This document shows, piece after piece, positions 45,166-53,442 of a stretch of 64,000 nt of DNA. The stretch spans positions 3,162,001 to 3,226,000 of the forward strand of contig NZ_CP063202.1 of assembly GCF_019904235.1 (NCBI RefSeq), given 5' to 3'. The translations under genes were made by a program, and so were the position numbers. Position 1 is the stretch's first letter. Each line of letters starts with the position of its first letter. The notes under the pieces are model-generated. The model worked only from the letters and a program-made list of their open reading frames with translations. It had not been told where the DNA came from and did not search any database. Source of the stretch: Erythrobacter sp. SCSIO 43205. Its GTDB lineage: Bacteria; Pseudomonadota; Alphaproteobacteria; Sphingomonadales; Sphingomonadaceae.

Positions 45166-46659
45166 ATGCGCCAAGTTGATCATTTTATCGTGGGCGACAG
45201 CCCGGCAGCCACTCGCAAGGCTCAAATCTGGAACCCTTCGACGGGGGAGGTTCAGGCTGAGGTTGCGCTGGCTGGCGCTGATTTGCTCGATCGGGTGGTG
45301 GAGACTGCCAAGCGCGTGCAGCCTGAATGGGCGGCGACCAATCCGCAAAAACGTGCGCGCGTGATGTTCAAGTTCAAAGAGCTGATTGAGGCCAATATGA
45401 AGGACCTCGCTGAGTTGCTCTCAAGCGAGCATGGCAAGACCGTGCCTGACGCCATGGGCGATGTGCAGCGCGGGCTTGAGGTGATCGAATATGCCTGTGG
45501 CATCCCGCAAGTTTTGAAGGGTGAGTACACGCAAGGAGCAGGGCCGGGCATTGATGTTTACTCCATGCGCCAACCGCTTGGCATTGGCGCTGGCATTACC
45601 CCGTTCAACTTCCCTGCGATGATCCCGATGTGGATGTTCGGCATGGCGTGCGCGGCTGGCAATGCCTTTATCCTGAAGCCTTCAGAGCGCGATCCATCGG
45701 TGCCTGTGCGCCTCGCTGAGCTGTTCGTTGAAGCAGGCGCGCCAGAGGGTCTGCTTCAGGTCGTCCACGGCGATAAAGAAATGGTCGATGCGATTATCGA
45801 TCATGCCGATATCCCTGCAATCAGCTTTGTCGGGTCATCCGATATTGCGCATTACATTTACCACCGCGGCGCTGAGAAGGGTAAGCGGGTTCAGGCCTTT
45901 GGCGGGGCGAAGAACCACGGTGTGGTCATGCCTGATGCGGATCTCGATCAGGTGGTGAACGATCTGGCTGGCGCTGCCTTTGGTTCAGCGGGTGAACGCT
46001 GCATGGCATTGCCCGTCGTGGTCCCGGTGGGCGATGACACGGCAGAGCGGCTTAAAGAGAAGCTGATCCCTGCGATCCACGCGCTGCGCGTCGGCGTATC
46101 GACCGACGCGGATGCGCATTATGGCCCGGTGGTCACGCCAGAGCACAAGGCTCGCATCGAGCAATGGATCACCACGGCTGAACAAGAGGGCGGCGAGATC
46201 GTGATCGACGGGCGCGGCTTTGAGCTTCAGGGGCATGAGAAAGGCTTCTTTGTTGGCCCGACCCTCATCGATCATGTGACGCCCGATATGAGCTCTTACA
46301 AAGAAGAAATCTTCGGCCCTGTGCTGCAGATCGTGCGCGCCAAGGATTTTGAAGAGGCCGTGCGTCTGCCGTCCGAGCACCAATATGGCAACGGCGTTGC
46401 GATCTTCACCCGTAACGGCCACGCCGCGCGCGAATTTGCGAGCCGCGTGCAAGTCGGAATGGTCGGCGTGAACGTGCCGATCCCTGTTCCTGTCGCCTAC
46501 CACTCCTTTGGCGGATGGAAGCGTTCAGGCTTTGGCGACATCGACCAATATGGCACCGAAGGCTTGGCCTTCTGGACCAAGAAGAAAAAGATCACCCAGC
46601 GCTGGCCCGACGGCGGGGGCGATGGCAGCAACGCGTTCGTAATCCCGACCATGGGGTGA
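45166..46659 (+). CDS. mmsA: CoA-acylating methylmalonate-semialdehyde dehydrogenase
   Basis: 497 residues. The start ATG at 45166 follows a GAGAGAGAGG site. It is an aldehyde dehydrogenase superfamily member with the MMSDH-specific FNFPAMIPMWMFGMA segment and catalytic Cys in GSAGERCMALPVV (about residue 284). The general ALDH Glu is replaced, as is characteristic of CoA-acylating members. It converts methylmalonate semialdehyde (from valine) to propionyl-CoA and CO2 using NAD and CoA. It heads a run of plus-strand genes that completes the valine pathway. Confidence 0.93.
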   Translation: MRQVDHFIVGDSPAATRKAQIWNPSTGEVQAEVALAGADLLDRVVETAKRVQPEWAATNPQKRARVMFKFKELIEANMKDLAELLSSEHGKTVPDAMGDVQRGLEVIEYACGIPQVLKGEYTQGAGPGIDVYSMRQPLGIGAGITPFNFPAMIPMWMFGMACAAGNAFILKPSERDPSVPVRLAELFVEAGAPEGLLQVVHGDKEMVDAIIDHADIPAISFVGSSDIAHYIYHRGAEKGKRVQAFGGAKNHGVVMPDADLDQVVNDLAGAAFGSAGERCMALPVVVPVGDDTAERLKEKLIPAIHALRVGVSTDADAHYGPVVTPEHKARIEQWITTAEQEGGEIVIDGRGFELQGHEKGFFVGPTLIDHVTPDMSSYKEEIFGPVLQIVRAKDFEEAVRLPSEHQYGNGVAIFTRNGHAAREFASRVQVGMVGVNVPIPVPVAYHSFGGWKRSGFGDIDQYGTEGLAFWTKKKKITQRWPDGGGDGSNAFVIPTMG

Positions 46660-46676
46660 GCGAAAAAAGGAGCACC

Positions 46677-47081
46677 ATGGCAAAAAGAACACGCGCAACA
46701 TCCGGCTCTCCTTACGAAGACCAGTTCGGCTTTTGCCGCGCGGTCAGGCATGGCAATCGCATCGTGGTGGCCGGGACCGGCCCGGTTGAGCCAGACGGTT
46801 CGACCACTCGCGATCTGACGGGCGTGGGGGACGCCGCCGCGCAAGCAGACCGCTGCCTTGCCATCATCATTGCCGCCATCGAAGAGCTCGGCGGCTCTGC
46901 CAAGGATGTGGTGCGCACACGGATGCTGCTCACGGACTTTGAAGACCAGGAAGCCGTGGGCGAAGTTCATGCGCGCTATTTTGGCGAGGCGCGCCCTGCC
47001 GCGACCATGGCGGGCGTTGCATGGCTATGCCGGCGTGAGTGGAAGGTGGAGATAGAGGCCGAGGCGATCCTACCGGACTGA
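46677..47081 (+). CDS. RidA family protein
   Basis: 134 residues from the ATG at 46677, which is preceded by AAAAAAGGAGCACC. It has the YjgF/RidA core with the conserved Arg in VVRTRMLLTDF and a final EAEAIL strand. RidA proteins hydrolyse reactive enamine/imine intermediates and so protect PLP enzymes. The gene starts 17 bp after mmsA, so it is probably cotranscribed. It may act on an imine made during branched-chain amino acid breakdown. The exact subgroup is not assigned. Confidence 0.85.
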   Translation: MAKRTRATSGSPYEDQFGFCRAVRHGNRIVVAGTGPVEPDGSTTRDLTGVGDAAAQADRCLAIIIAAIEELGGSAKDVVRTRMLLTDFEDQEAVGEVHARYFGEARPAATMAGVAWLCRREWKVEIEAEAILPD

Positions 47082-47486
47082 TGCGCGCAATTCGCGTTCG
47101 ACCCTTGCCATCAATTCCTCGACATCGGCCATCGCGCCCAGTTCTTTATCGGAAATAAGCACGCGAGGCTCTGCGCTGGCCTCGATAATCATAATGACTG
47201 GCAAGGGGACTTCGCGCGGTCCTCCATCGCCGAATTCGGGGAAATCGCGCGTGAAATCATCGCGATGGTAGAATTCAACTTCGGCATCGAGTCCTTTCCA
47301 GAACGCTTTCCAGTCCCCGCTCATCGACACCGCGCCATAGGTAAGTGCGCATAGCGAGCACGGATAAGTCTCGGGACGCACCGCCTTGTGCACTGCGTGA
47401 ATCAAGCCTTCGATCAGGCCGGTATCGGCGTTGTAAACGCAGATCAGGCGCGTGCGATCATGGCGGGTTGCATGGCTCATGAACAT
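47070..47486 (-). CDS. Conserved protein of unknown function
   Basis: About 138 residues on the minus strand, inside an otherwise plus-strand operon region. It begins near MFMSHATRHDRTRLICVYN (ATG at 47486; a GTG at 47507 is an alternative). A hallmark segment is ICVYNADTGLIEGL followed by ETYPCSLCALTYG with a CxxC pair, then an acidic and hydrophobic C-terminus. I remember similar small proteins with the YNADxGL and CxLCALTYG motifs but cannot name a function. Its 3' end overlaps the convergent RidA gene by 12 bp. The CxxC could be a metal or thiol site. Confidence 0.7.
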   Translation of the reverse strand: MFMSHATRHDRTRLICVYNADTGLIEGLIHAVHKAVRPETYPCSLCALTYGAVSMSGDWKAFWKGLDAEVEFYHRDDFTRDFPEFGDGGPREVPLPVIMIIEASAEPRVLISDKELGAMADVEELMARVERELRASVR

Positions 47487-47612
47487 AAATACGAGCGCAC
47501 CTTCCACCTGGTTACAGAAAATTTCACATCGCCCCTTCGGCGTGTTCGCTAAATGCGCCTATCAATTTGGGTACTTTTCTCAATCGTCGGGAGGGGGTAC
47601 CGCCTTCGCATT

Positions 47613-48758
47613 ATGCAAGGACAATTCTCCCTCACCGACGACCAGCTCGCGATTCAGGAAATGGCGCAGCGCTTCACCGCCGACAACATTACGCCGCACG
47701 CGGCGGAATGGGATGAGAAACACATCTTTCCCAAGGATGTGATCAAACAGACCGCCGAGCTTGGCTTTGGTGCGATCTATGTCTCGGAAGAAAGCGGCGG
47801 GATCGGGCTCGGACGGCTCGAAGCGGCGCTCATTATGGAGGCGATGGCCTATGGCTGTCCCACGACATCCGCCTTCATCTCGATCCACAACATGGCCGCG
47901 TGGATGATCGACGAATTTGGCGGACAGGATTTGAAAGACCGCTATCTGCCTGACCTCATCGGCATGGACAAAATCGCCAGCTATTGCCTGACGGAACCGG
48001 GCAGCGGGTCTGACGCAGCAGCGCTCAAGACCAGCGCCCGGCTTGATGGTGATCATTATGTCCTTAATGGCACTAAGCAGTTCATCTCAGGCGGCGGCGT
48101 CAACGATGTCTATGTCTGCATGGTTCGCACTGGCGAGCACAAGACCAAGGGCATCACTTGTCTCGTCATCGACAAGGACACGCCGGGCGTCAGTTTTGGC
48201 GCGCCTGAGAAAAAACTCGGCTGGAACGCGTCGCCCACTGCGCAAGTCATTTTCGAAGATGCGCGCGTGCCGATTGCCAACCGTATTGGCGATGAAGGCG
48301 AGGGTTTCCGCTTTGCGATGATGGGCCTTGATGGGGGGCGTTTGAACATCGGTGCCTGCTCGCTAGGCGGGGCGCAAAGGTGCCTTGATGAAACTATTGC
48401 TTACACCAAGGATCGCAAGCAGTTCGATACGCCTGTCGCCGACTTTCAGAACACGCAATTCATGCTCGCCGATATGGCGACCGATCTGGAGGCAGCGCGC
48501 GCCCTGCTTTATCTCGCGGCAGCCAAAGTCACCGATGGCGCGCCTGACAAATCGCGCTTTTCCGCAATGGCAAAACGGCTTGCCACCGACAACGGCAGCA
48601 AAGTTGTGAACGACGCGCTGCAATTGTTCGGCGGTTATGGCTATTTGAAGGATTATCCGATCGAACGCTTCTGGCGTGACCTTCGCGTGCATTCGATTCT
48701 TGAGGGCACCAATCAGGTGATGCGCATGATCGTGGGCCGGGATTTGCTGCGGCAGTGA
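47613..48758 (+). CDS. Isobutyryl-CoA dehydrogenase-like acyl-CoA dehydrogenase
   Basis: 381 residues from the ATG at 47613 (MQGQFSLTDDQLAIQEMAQR). FAD/substrate motifs are YCLTEPGSGSDAAAL, and the catalytic Glu is in the C-terminal HSILEGTNQVMRMIVGRDLL. Its place between mmsA and the 3-hydroxyisobutyryl-CoA hydrolase indicates the ACAD8-like role of oxidising isobutyryl-CoA to methacrylyl-CoA. A short-branched acyl-CoA dehydrogenase is the alternative. An upstream in-frame extension (47553) is not used because it lacks homology. Confidence 0.87.
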   Translation: MQGQFSLTDDQLAIQEMAQRFTADNITPHAAEWDEKHIFPKDVIKQTAELGFGAIYVSEESGGIGLGRLEAALIMEAMAYGCPTTSAFISIHNMAAWMIDEFGGQDLKDRYLPDLIGMDKIASYCLTEPGSGSDAAALKTSARLDGDHYVLNGTKQFISGGGVNDVYVCMVRTGEHKTKGITCLVIDKDTPGVSFGAPEKKLGWNASPTAQVIFEDARVPIANRIGDEGEGFRFAMMGLDGGRLNIGACSLGGAQRCLDETIAYTKDRKQFDTPVADFQNTQFMLADMATDLEAARALLYLAAAKVTDGAPDKSRFSAMAKRLATDNGSKVVNDALQLFGGYGYLKDYPIERFWRDLRVHSILEGTNQVMRMIVGRDLLRQ

Positions 48759-49153
48759 GGCGCGCAGCGAATATTATCTTCGGATGTATTGTTGCCGGGT
48801 TAGTCGGCTCTTTAGCCATATCCTTATGGCTCTACTCGGTGGATGAGTATTCAAGAATCGATCCAGCAAACACGTTTGGGTTCATATTCTTCTTCGGAGC
48901 GTTATTTGCGGCCATCCCGGCTATTTTGATTATCGCTGCTACTGAGATTTTGAAGTTTGGGAGGTGGTGGATATTCGCGCTCGGTGGCCCTCTGACAGTT
49001 GGCATTTTTTTGCCGTTAGACCCCCATGATAGCTTCGTAGCGTATCTGCCATGGCTGGTCGCAACCGGACTGACGGGAATCACATATTGGCTTGTAGCGT
49101 GGCGGTTTTTTCCACCAACAGTGCAAGCGGCGTGCGATGACGTGGCGAAATGA
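48755..49153 (+). CDS. Small integral membrane protein of unknown function
   Basis: 132 residues with four predicted membrane helices (about residues 8-28, 43-64, 68-90 and 93-116). It starts at a GTG overlapping the preceding stop by 4 bp. No motif or family was recognised. Tight coupling on both sides (the next gene also overlaps by 4 bp) ties its expression to the valine operon. It may be an accessory transport or insertion protein, but this is a guess. Confidence 0.7.
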   Translation: MRRAANIIFGCIVAGLVGSLAISLWLYSVDEYSRIDPANTFGFIFFFGALFAAIPAILIIAATEILKFGRWWIFALGGPLTVGIFLPLDPHDSFVAYLPWLVATGLTGITYWLVAWRFFPPTVQAACDDVAK

Positions 49154-49560
49154 CCACCGAAACCTTGGCAATGAGCACCCTTGTCGTGCCAGACTACGAC
49201 GCTGGAATTGCATTCTATGCCGAGAAACTCGGTTTCAAACTCGTGGAAGACACCGACCTTGGCGACGGCAAACGCTGGGTCGTCGTCGAAGCGCCTGGTG
49301 CCAATGGTTCTGGGGGCCGCTTGCTCCTCGCACGTGACACAAACGAAAGCCAAACCGCCGCTTTCGGTAACCAGACCGGCGGGCCCGTTGCCTTTTTCCT
49401 GCACACTGATGATTTCGCAAGTTCACACGAGCGCTTTATCGCAGCAGGGGTGGAATTTATGGAAGAACCACGGCACGAGCCTTATGCAACAGTCGCCGCA
49501 TTTGCTGATCCGTTTGGCAACACGTGGGACCTGATTGAGGCGAAAGATAAAAATGACTGA
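49150..49560 (+). CDS. VOC (glyoxalase-like) family protein
   Basis: A 136-residue vicinal-oxygen-chelate fold protein. It has two beta-alpha-beta-beta-beta units (STLVVPDYDAGIAFYAEKLG and GPVAFFLHTDDFASSHERFI) and the C-terminal FADPFGNTWDLIEA signature. Members include glyoxalase I, dioxygenases and methylmalonyl-CoA epimerase. The classical metal ligands are not all apparent, so the reaction is unassigned. It overlaps the upstream membrane protein by 4 bp and the downstream hydrolase by 8 bp. Confidence 0.85.
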   Translation: MTTETLAMSTLVVPDYDAGIAFYAEKLGFKLVEDTDLGDGKRWVVVEAPGANGSGGRLLLARDTNESQTAAFGNQTGGPVAFFLHTDDFASSHERFIAAGVEFMEEPRHEPYATVAAFADPFGNTWDLIEAKDKND

Positions 49561-50614
49561 CCAAGTTCTCACCCGTATCGATGGCCCGATTGGCACCATC
49601 ACGCTGAACCGCCCCAAGGCGCTTCACGCTCTGACGCTGGAGATGTGCCATGCGATGAGCGCGGCGCTCAGTGAGTGGGCGAGCAATGATGATGTGAAAG
49701 CGGTTATCATCGACCATGCTGAAGGGTCACGCGGCTTTTGCGCTGGCGGCGATATCGCTTTCCTGCGCAACTCAGCGCTCAATGATGGTGGAGCGTCTGG
49801 CCGCAAGTTCTTCCATGACGAATATCAGCTGAACCATCAAATTTTCACCTATGAAAAGCCAATCGTTGCTTTCATGGACGGGGTCACGATGGGCGGCGGG
49901 GTTGGCATTTCGCAGCCAGCGAAATTCCGCGTCGCGACCGAAAATACGCGCTTCGCCATGCCGGAGACGGGCATTGGTCTTTTCCCCGACGTTGGCGGCG
50001 GATGGTATTTGTCGCGGCTTGGCGGGCGATTGGGACAGTTTCTGGCCCTCACCGGCGCGCGATTGAAAGGCGAAGAATGCCTGTGGGCGGGCCTCGCCAC
50101 TCATTATGCGCCGCACGACATGATCGAAACTTTGAAAGCGCGCATCGCGGAAAAGCCTGATCGGATTGCGGGAATTCTCTCAGAAGCGGTCGGATCACCT
50201 CCCCCGGCGCGCATTCAGGATAACGCCCCGAAAATCGCCAAACATTTTGCCTCAGACACTTACGAAGACATTCTGGCAAGCCTTGAGGCGGCAGCGGCAG
50301 ATGGCGACGAATGGGCGCAAAAAGAACGTGATACGCTCGGCACGAAATCGCCGCAGACCTGCAAAGTGGCGCTGCGTCAGCTTGCTGATAGCCTTAAGCT
50401 CGATGATTTTGCAGACAATATGCGCATGGAATACCGCATCGCGTCGCGCGTGCTGACCCGCCCCGATTTTGCCGAGGGCGTGCGCGCAGTGATCGTAGAC
50501 AAAACGCACGATCCCAAATGGGATCCCGCAACACCTGAAGGCGTGAGCGAAGAACTGCTCGATCAGATTTTTGCCCCCCTTCCCGCTGACGAAGAATGGA
50601 AACCCCTCTCATGA
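49553..50614 (+). CDS. 3-hydroxyisobutyryl-CoA hydrolase (crotonase superfamily)
   Basis: 353 residues, longer than simple enoyl-CoA hydratases and the usual size for HIBCH. Motifs are [11 protein letters not shown] (oxyanion hole), [14 protein letters not shown], and [15 protein letters not shown] with the catalytic Glu/Asp pair. It releases free 3-hydroxyisobutyrate from its CoA ester in valine breakdown, removing toxic methacrylyl-CoA. It shares 4 bp with the following enoyl-CoA hydratase gene (ATGA). Confidence 0.9.
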   Translation: MTDQVLTRIDGPIGTITLNRPKALHALTLEMCHAMSAALSEWASNDDVKAVIIDHAEGSRGFCAGGDIAFLRNSALNDGGASGRKFFHDEYQLNHQIFTYEKPIVAFMDGVTMGGGVGISQPAKFRVATENTRFAMPETGIGLFPDVGGGWYLSRLGGRLGQFLALTGARLKGEECLWAGLATHYAPHDMIETLKARIAEKPDRIAGILSEAVGSPPPARIQDNAPKIAKHFASDTYEDILASLEAAAADGDEWAQKERDTLGTKSPQTCKVALRQLADSLKLDDFADNMRMEYRIASRVLTRPDFAEGVRAVIVDKTHDPKWDPATPEGVSEELLDQIFAPLPADEEWKPLS

Positions 50615-51405
50615 CCTACGAAACCATCATCCACGAAACCAACGCGCAGGGCCATGACGGCGTATCACTGATCACTCTTAACCGCCCCAAGGCACTAAAC
50701 GCGCTCAGCAGTCAGGTTCTTGCGGACCTCACTTGCGCATTTGCCGGCTACAATTCCGATGACAGCCAGCGTTGCCTTGTCCTCACCGGTTCAGGTGAGA
50801 AGGCGTTTGCGGCGGGCGCAGACATCAAAGAGATGTCCGATAAACCGGCGGCTGACTTTTATCTGGACGATTTCTTTGCCCCTTGGACCAGCGAGGTCGT
50901 CAAAAAGACCCGCAAACCATGGATCGCGGCGGTCAATGGCTTTGCGCTTGGCGGCGGGTGCGAACTTGCCATGATGGCGGATTTCATCATCGCGAGCGAC
51001 AACGCCAAATTTGGTCAACCAGAGATCAATCTGGGCGTGGCACCAGGCATGGGCGGATCGCAGCGCCTCACGCGCGCTATCGGTAAATCAAAGGCGATGG
51101 AAATGTGCCTGACGGGCCGCATGATGGGCGCAGAAGAAGCAGAGCGCGCCAACCTCGTCGTGCGCGTGGTGCCTCAAGCCGACCTTCTCGCGGATGCGCT
51201 GAAAACGGCGGCGACCATTGCATCGAAGCCGCCGATGGCCGCGATTGCGAATAAAGAAATGGTCAATGCTGCGTTCGAAATGACGCTTGACCAAGGCCTC
51301 ATCATGGAACGGCGCATCTTCCAGATCCTCACCGCGAGTGAGGACAAGCAGGAGGGCATGGCCGCATTTATCGAAAAACGCGAAGGCCAGTGGAAGGGCC
51401 GCTAA
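50611..51405 (+). CDS. Enoyl-CoA hydratase
   Basis: 264 residues of the crotonase family, starting at an ATG overlapping the preceding stop by 4 bp. The oxyanion-hole stretch [11 protein letters not shown] and the catalytic region [16 protein letters not shown] with [12 protein letters not shown] are all present, including the two catalytic glutamates of bona fide hydratases. It probably hydrates methacrylyl-CoA to 3-hydroxyisobutyryl-CoA here, and crotonyl-CoA-type substrates are also possible. Confidence 0.92.
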   Translation: MTYETIIHETNAQGHDGVSLITLNRPKALNALSSQVLADLTCAFAGYNSDDSQRCLVLTGSGEKAFAAGADIKEMSDKPAADFYLDDFFAPWTSEVVKKTRKPWIAAVNGFALGGGCELAMMADFIIASDNAKFGQPEINLGVAPGMGGSQRLTRAIGKSKAMEMCLTGRMMGAEEAERANLVVRVVPQADLLADALKTAATIASKPPMAAIANKEMVNAAFEMTLDQGLIMERRIFQILTASEDKQEGMAAFIEKREGQWKGR

Positions 51406-51421
51406 AGCGAGAGACGAGCCG

Positions 51422-51709
51422 ATGAATTGGTCACCTTTTCTTGAGATATTCGTTGGCTTGTTTTTGGCGCTTGGCATTGGCCTTGGCTGGTTCACTCGCA
51501 TCCGCGTCATCGTGATTGGGCTTGCGGCTGGGCTGTTTGTCTTCGCGACAATTTTGATCGCAGAGCAAGCCATGCACCATACCCCTTGGAACAGGGAGCT
51601 TAGCTCTGAAACCTTGTGGGTCTACTTTATGCTAGGTGTATTTGCCGCTGTCCCCGCCTTTATAGCGGCGTTGATTGGTCGTTTGATCAAACGCAGGAGA
51701 GAGAAATGA
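51422..51709 (+). CDS. Small membrane protein of unknown function
   Basis: 95 residues (MNWSPFLEIFVGLFLALGIG) with three predicted membrane helices: about 6-24, 27-46 and 62-84. A basic C-terminus ends KRRREK. It starts 16 bp after the enoyl-CoA hydratase and overlaps mmsB by 4 bp. Its topology is similar in style to the operon's other membrane protein (48755-49153), but the sequences are not obviously homologous. No family was recognised. Confidence 0.65.
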   Translation: MNWSPFLEIFVGLFLALGIGLGWFTRIRVIVIGLAAGLFVFATILIAEQAMHHTPWNRELSSETLWVYFMLGVFAAVPAFIAALIGRLIKRRREK

Positions 51710-52578
51710 AAATCGCTTTTATCGGGCTTGGAAATATGGGCGGCGGCATGGCCGCAAACCTTGTAAAAGCGGGCCACGACGTTCGCGCCTTTGATCTTAG
51801 CGAGGGTGCCCGTTCGGCAGCTGAGGCGGCAGGTTGTACAACCTTCACCAGCGCGAGCGAAGCCTGCTCTGACGCGCAAGCGGTAGTCTCCATGCTTCCC
51901 AATGGTGGGATCGTGAAATCGGTTTATGAGAACGATGTCTTCGGCACAGCGCCCAAAGGCGCGGTTTTCCTCGACTGCTCGACCATTGATGTTGCCACCG
52001 CGAAATCAGTGATCGAGGCGGCGACTTCGCAAGGCTATGACATGGTCGATGCACCTGTTTCTGGCGGTATCGCTGCAGCCAATGGCGGAACGCTCACCTT
52101 TATGGTGGGCGGGACCGATGAAGCTTTCACCCGCGCTGAACCGATCCTTCAGGCGATGGGGAAAGCGGTGATCCACGCAGGCGATGCAGGCGCAGGGCAA
52201 ACGGCCAAGATCTGCAACAATATGCTGCTGGCGATCACAATGATCGGCACCGCTGAAGCGATGAAAATGGCTGAAAAGCTCGGCCTTGATCCGCAGAAAT
52301 TCTACGAAATCAGCTCGCAAAGTTCGGGCTACAATTGGTCATTGAACGCCTACACCCCGCTTCCCGGTGTTGGGGTTGAGAGCCCTGCTGACAATGGGTA
52401 CGCAGGCGGCTTTGCAACGCCGTTGATGGTCAAAGACCTGCGGCTTGCGATGGAAGCGGCTGAGACTGCGGATGCGGCGGTACCGCTGGGTTCGCGCGCG
52501 GCGGCGCTCTATGAAGATTTCTTGGGCGCAGGGAACGATGCGCTCGATTTCTCAGCGATTATCAAGACTTACGATTGA
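51706..52578 (+). CDS. mmsB: 3-hydroxyisobutyrate dehydrogenase
   Basis: 290 residues from the ATG at 51706 (MKIAFIGLGNMGGGMAANLV). It has the NAD-binding motif GLGNMG, the substrate-binding DAPVSGGIAAANGG, and the catalytic Lys in GAGQTAKICNNMLL. It oxidises 3-hydroxyisobutyrate to methylmalonate semialdehyde, the substrate of mmsA encoded at the start of the operon. The enzyme is a member of the beta-hydroxyacid dehydrogenase family, and its length is normal. Confidence 0.93.
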   Translation: MKIAFIGLGNMGGGMAANLVKAGHDVRAFDLSEGARSAAEAAGCTTFTSASEACSDAQAVVSMLPNGGIVKSVYENDVFGTAPKGAVFLDCSTIDVATAKSVIEAATSQGYDMVDAPVSGGIAAANGGTLTFMVGGTDEAFTRAEPILQAMGKAVIHAGDAGAGQTAKICNNMLLAITMIGTAEAMKMAEKLGLDPQKFYEISSQSSGYNWSLNAYTPLPGVGVESPADNGYAGGFATPLMVKDLRLAMEAAETADAAVPLGSRAAALYEDFLGAGNDALDFSAIIKTYD

Positions 52579-53307
52579 TTAATCGCCGTTGATCTCCGCG
52601 ATCATCTGATCAAGCCATTCGCGCGGTGCTTTGCGTCGGCCAATATCCGCTACAAATTCCTGACCTCGCGCCACGCTCTTCAGCCGCCCCCCGCGCAGCC
52701 AGCGTTCCGGCTTATCGTGATAGGATAATCCTCCGCGGCTGAGCCAATTGGGCCGCTCCCAAAGGCTTGGCGGCCCCTCTGGCACTGTTAGCCTTAGAGT
52801 TTCGCTGGCACGCCTCGCCACCCGCCCCTCGCCGCGCCAAACAACGTCATTGGAATGGTGCATCGCTAACGCATGGGGGTGGCCAAGCTGCACAAGATCA
52901 CTCGTCGGCGCACCGCCCGCCAAAGGCACGATCTCCTCAACGCGCAAATAGGCAAAGATGCGGTGATGCGGCTTTCCCGTGTCCTCTTCGGCAAAAAGGC
53001 CAAAGAAGAGGAATACATCGCCAAGCCCAACCCCCTGCCGCTCAAGATGGGTTTGCGCCGCGCCGCATTGCCCGAAAACGCAGGTGCCGTTGTCAAGGAA
53101 CATCGGGTCGTGATGGCACAGATCGCTCGCGCCTAATTTCCCACGGCTCGCCTTGGCCGCGTATTCAGCTAGCCCCAGATCACCATAAGTCGTTTGGCTC
53201 GCCGCTCCTGCTGGAATGGGGAGGGTCACAGGCGCACCATCAACGATTGGCGATGGTCCGCCGCCGGCACTGGAATCGAAGCCCTTGCGTGAAAAAATGA
53301 TGCGCAT
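52579..53307 (-). CDS. Nmad3 (nucleotide modification associated domain 3) family protein
   Basis: A 242-residue protein beginning MRIIFSRKGFDSSAGGGPSP, a start typical of the Nmad3 family. Further features are DLCHHDP, a central FLFFGLFAEEDT, and HHRIFAYLRVEEI. The family was defined computationally from proteins linked to DNA base modification. Here no modification or restriction genes are adjacent. The stop codon abuts that of mmsB with no gap. The function is unknown. Confidence 0.75.
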   Translation of the reverse strand: MRIIFSRKGFDSSAGGGPSPIVDGAPVTLPIPAGAASQTTYGDLGLAEYAAKASRGKLGASDLCHHDPMFLDNGTCVFGQCGAAQTHLERQGVGLGDVFLFFGLFAEEDTGKPHHRIFAYLRVEEIVPLAGGAPTSDLVQLGHPHALAMHHSNDVVWRGEGRVARRASETLRLTVPEGPPSLWERPNWLSRGGLSYHDKPERWLRGGRLKSVARGQEFVADIGRRKAPREWLDQMIAEINGD

Positions 53308-53442
53308 TGGTCACAAGTCCTAGTCTTGCTTTACCGCACAGGCGACAAATTGTTGTCGCATCCGGTACTTTCCTTGCTATGCGCGTGACTTAAGCGGGTC
53401 TTGGGTTCGCTTCGGCAAGGGAAGTTTCGGAAAAATTCGCTG

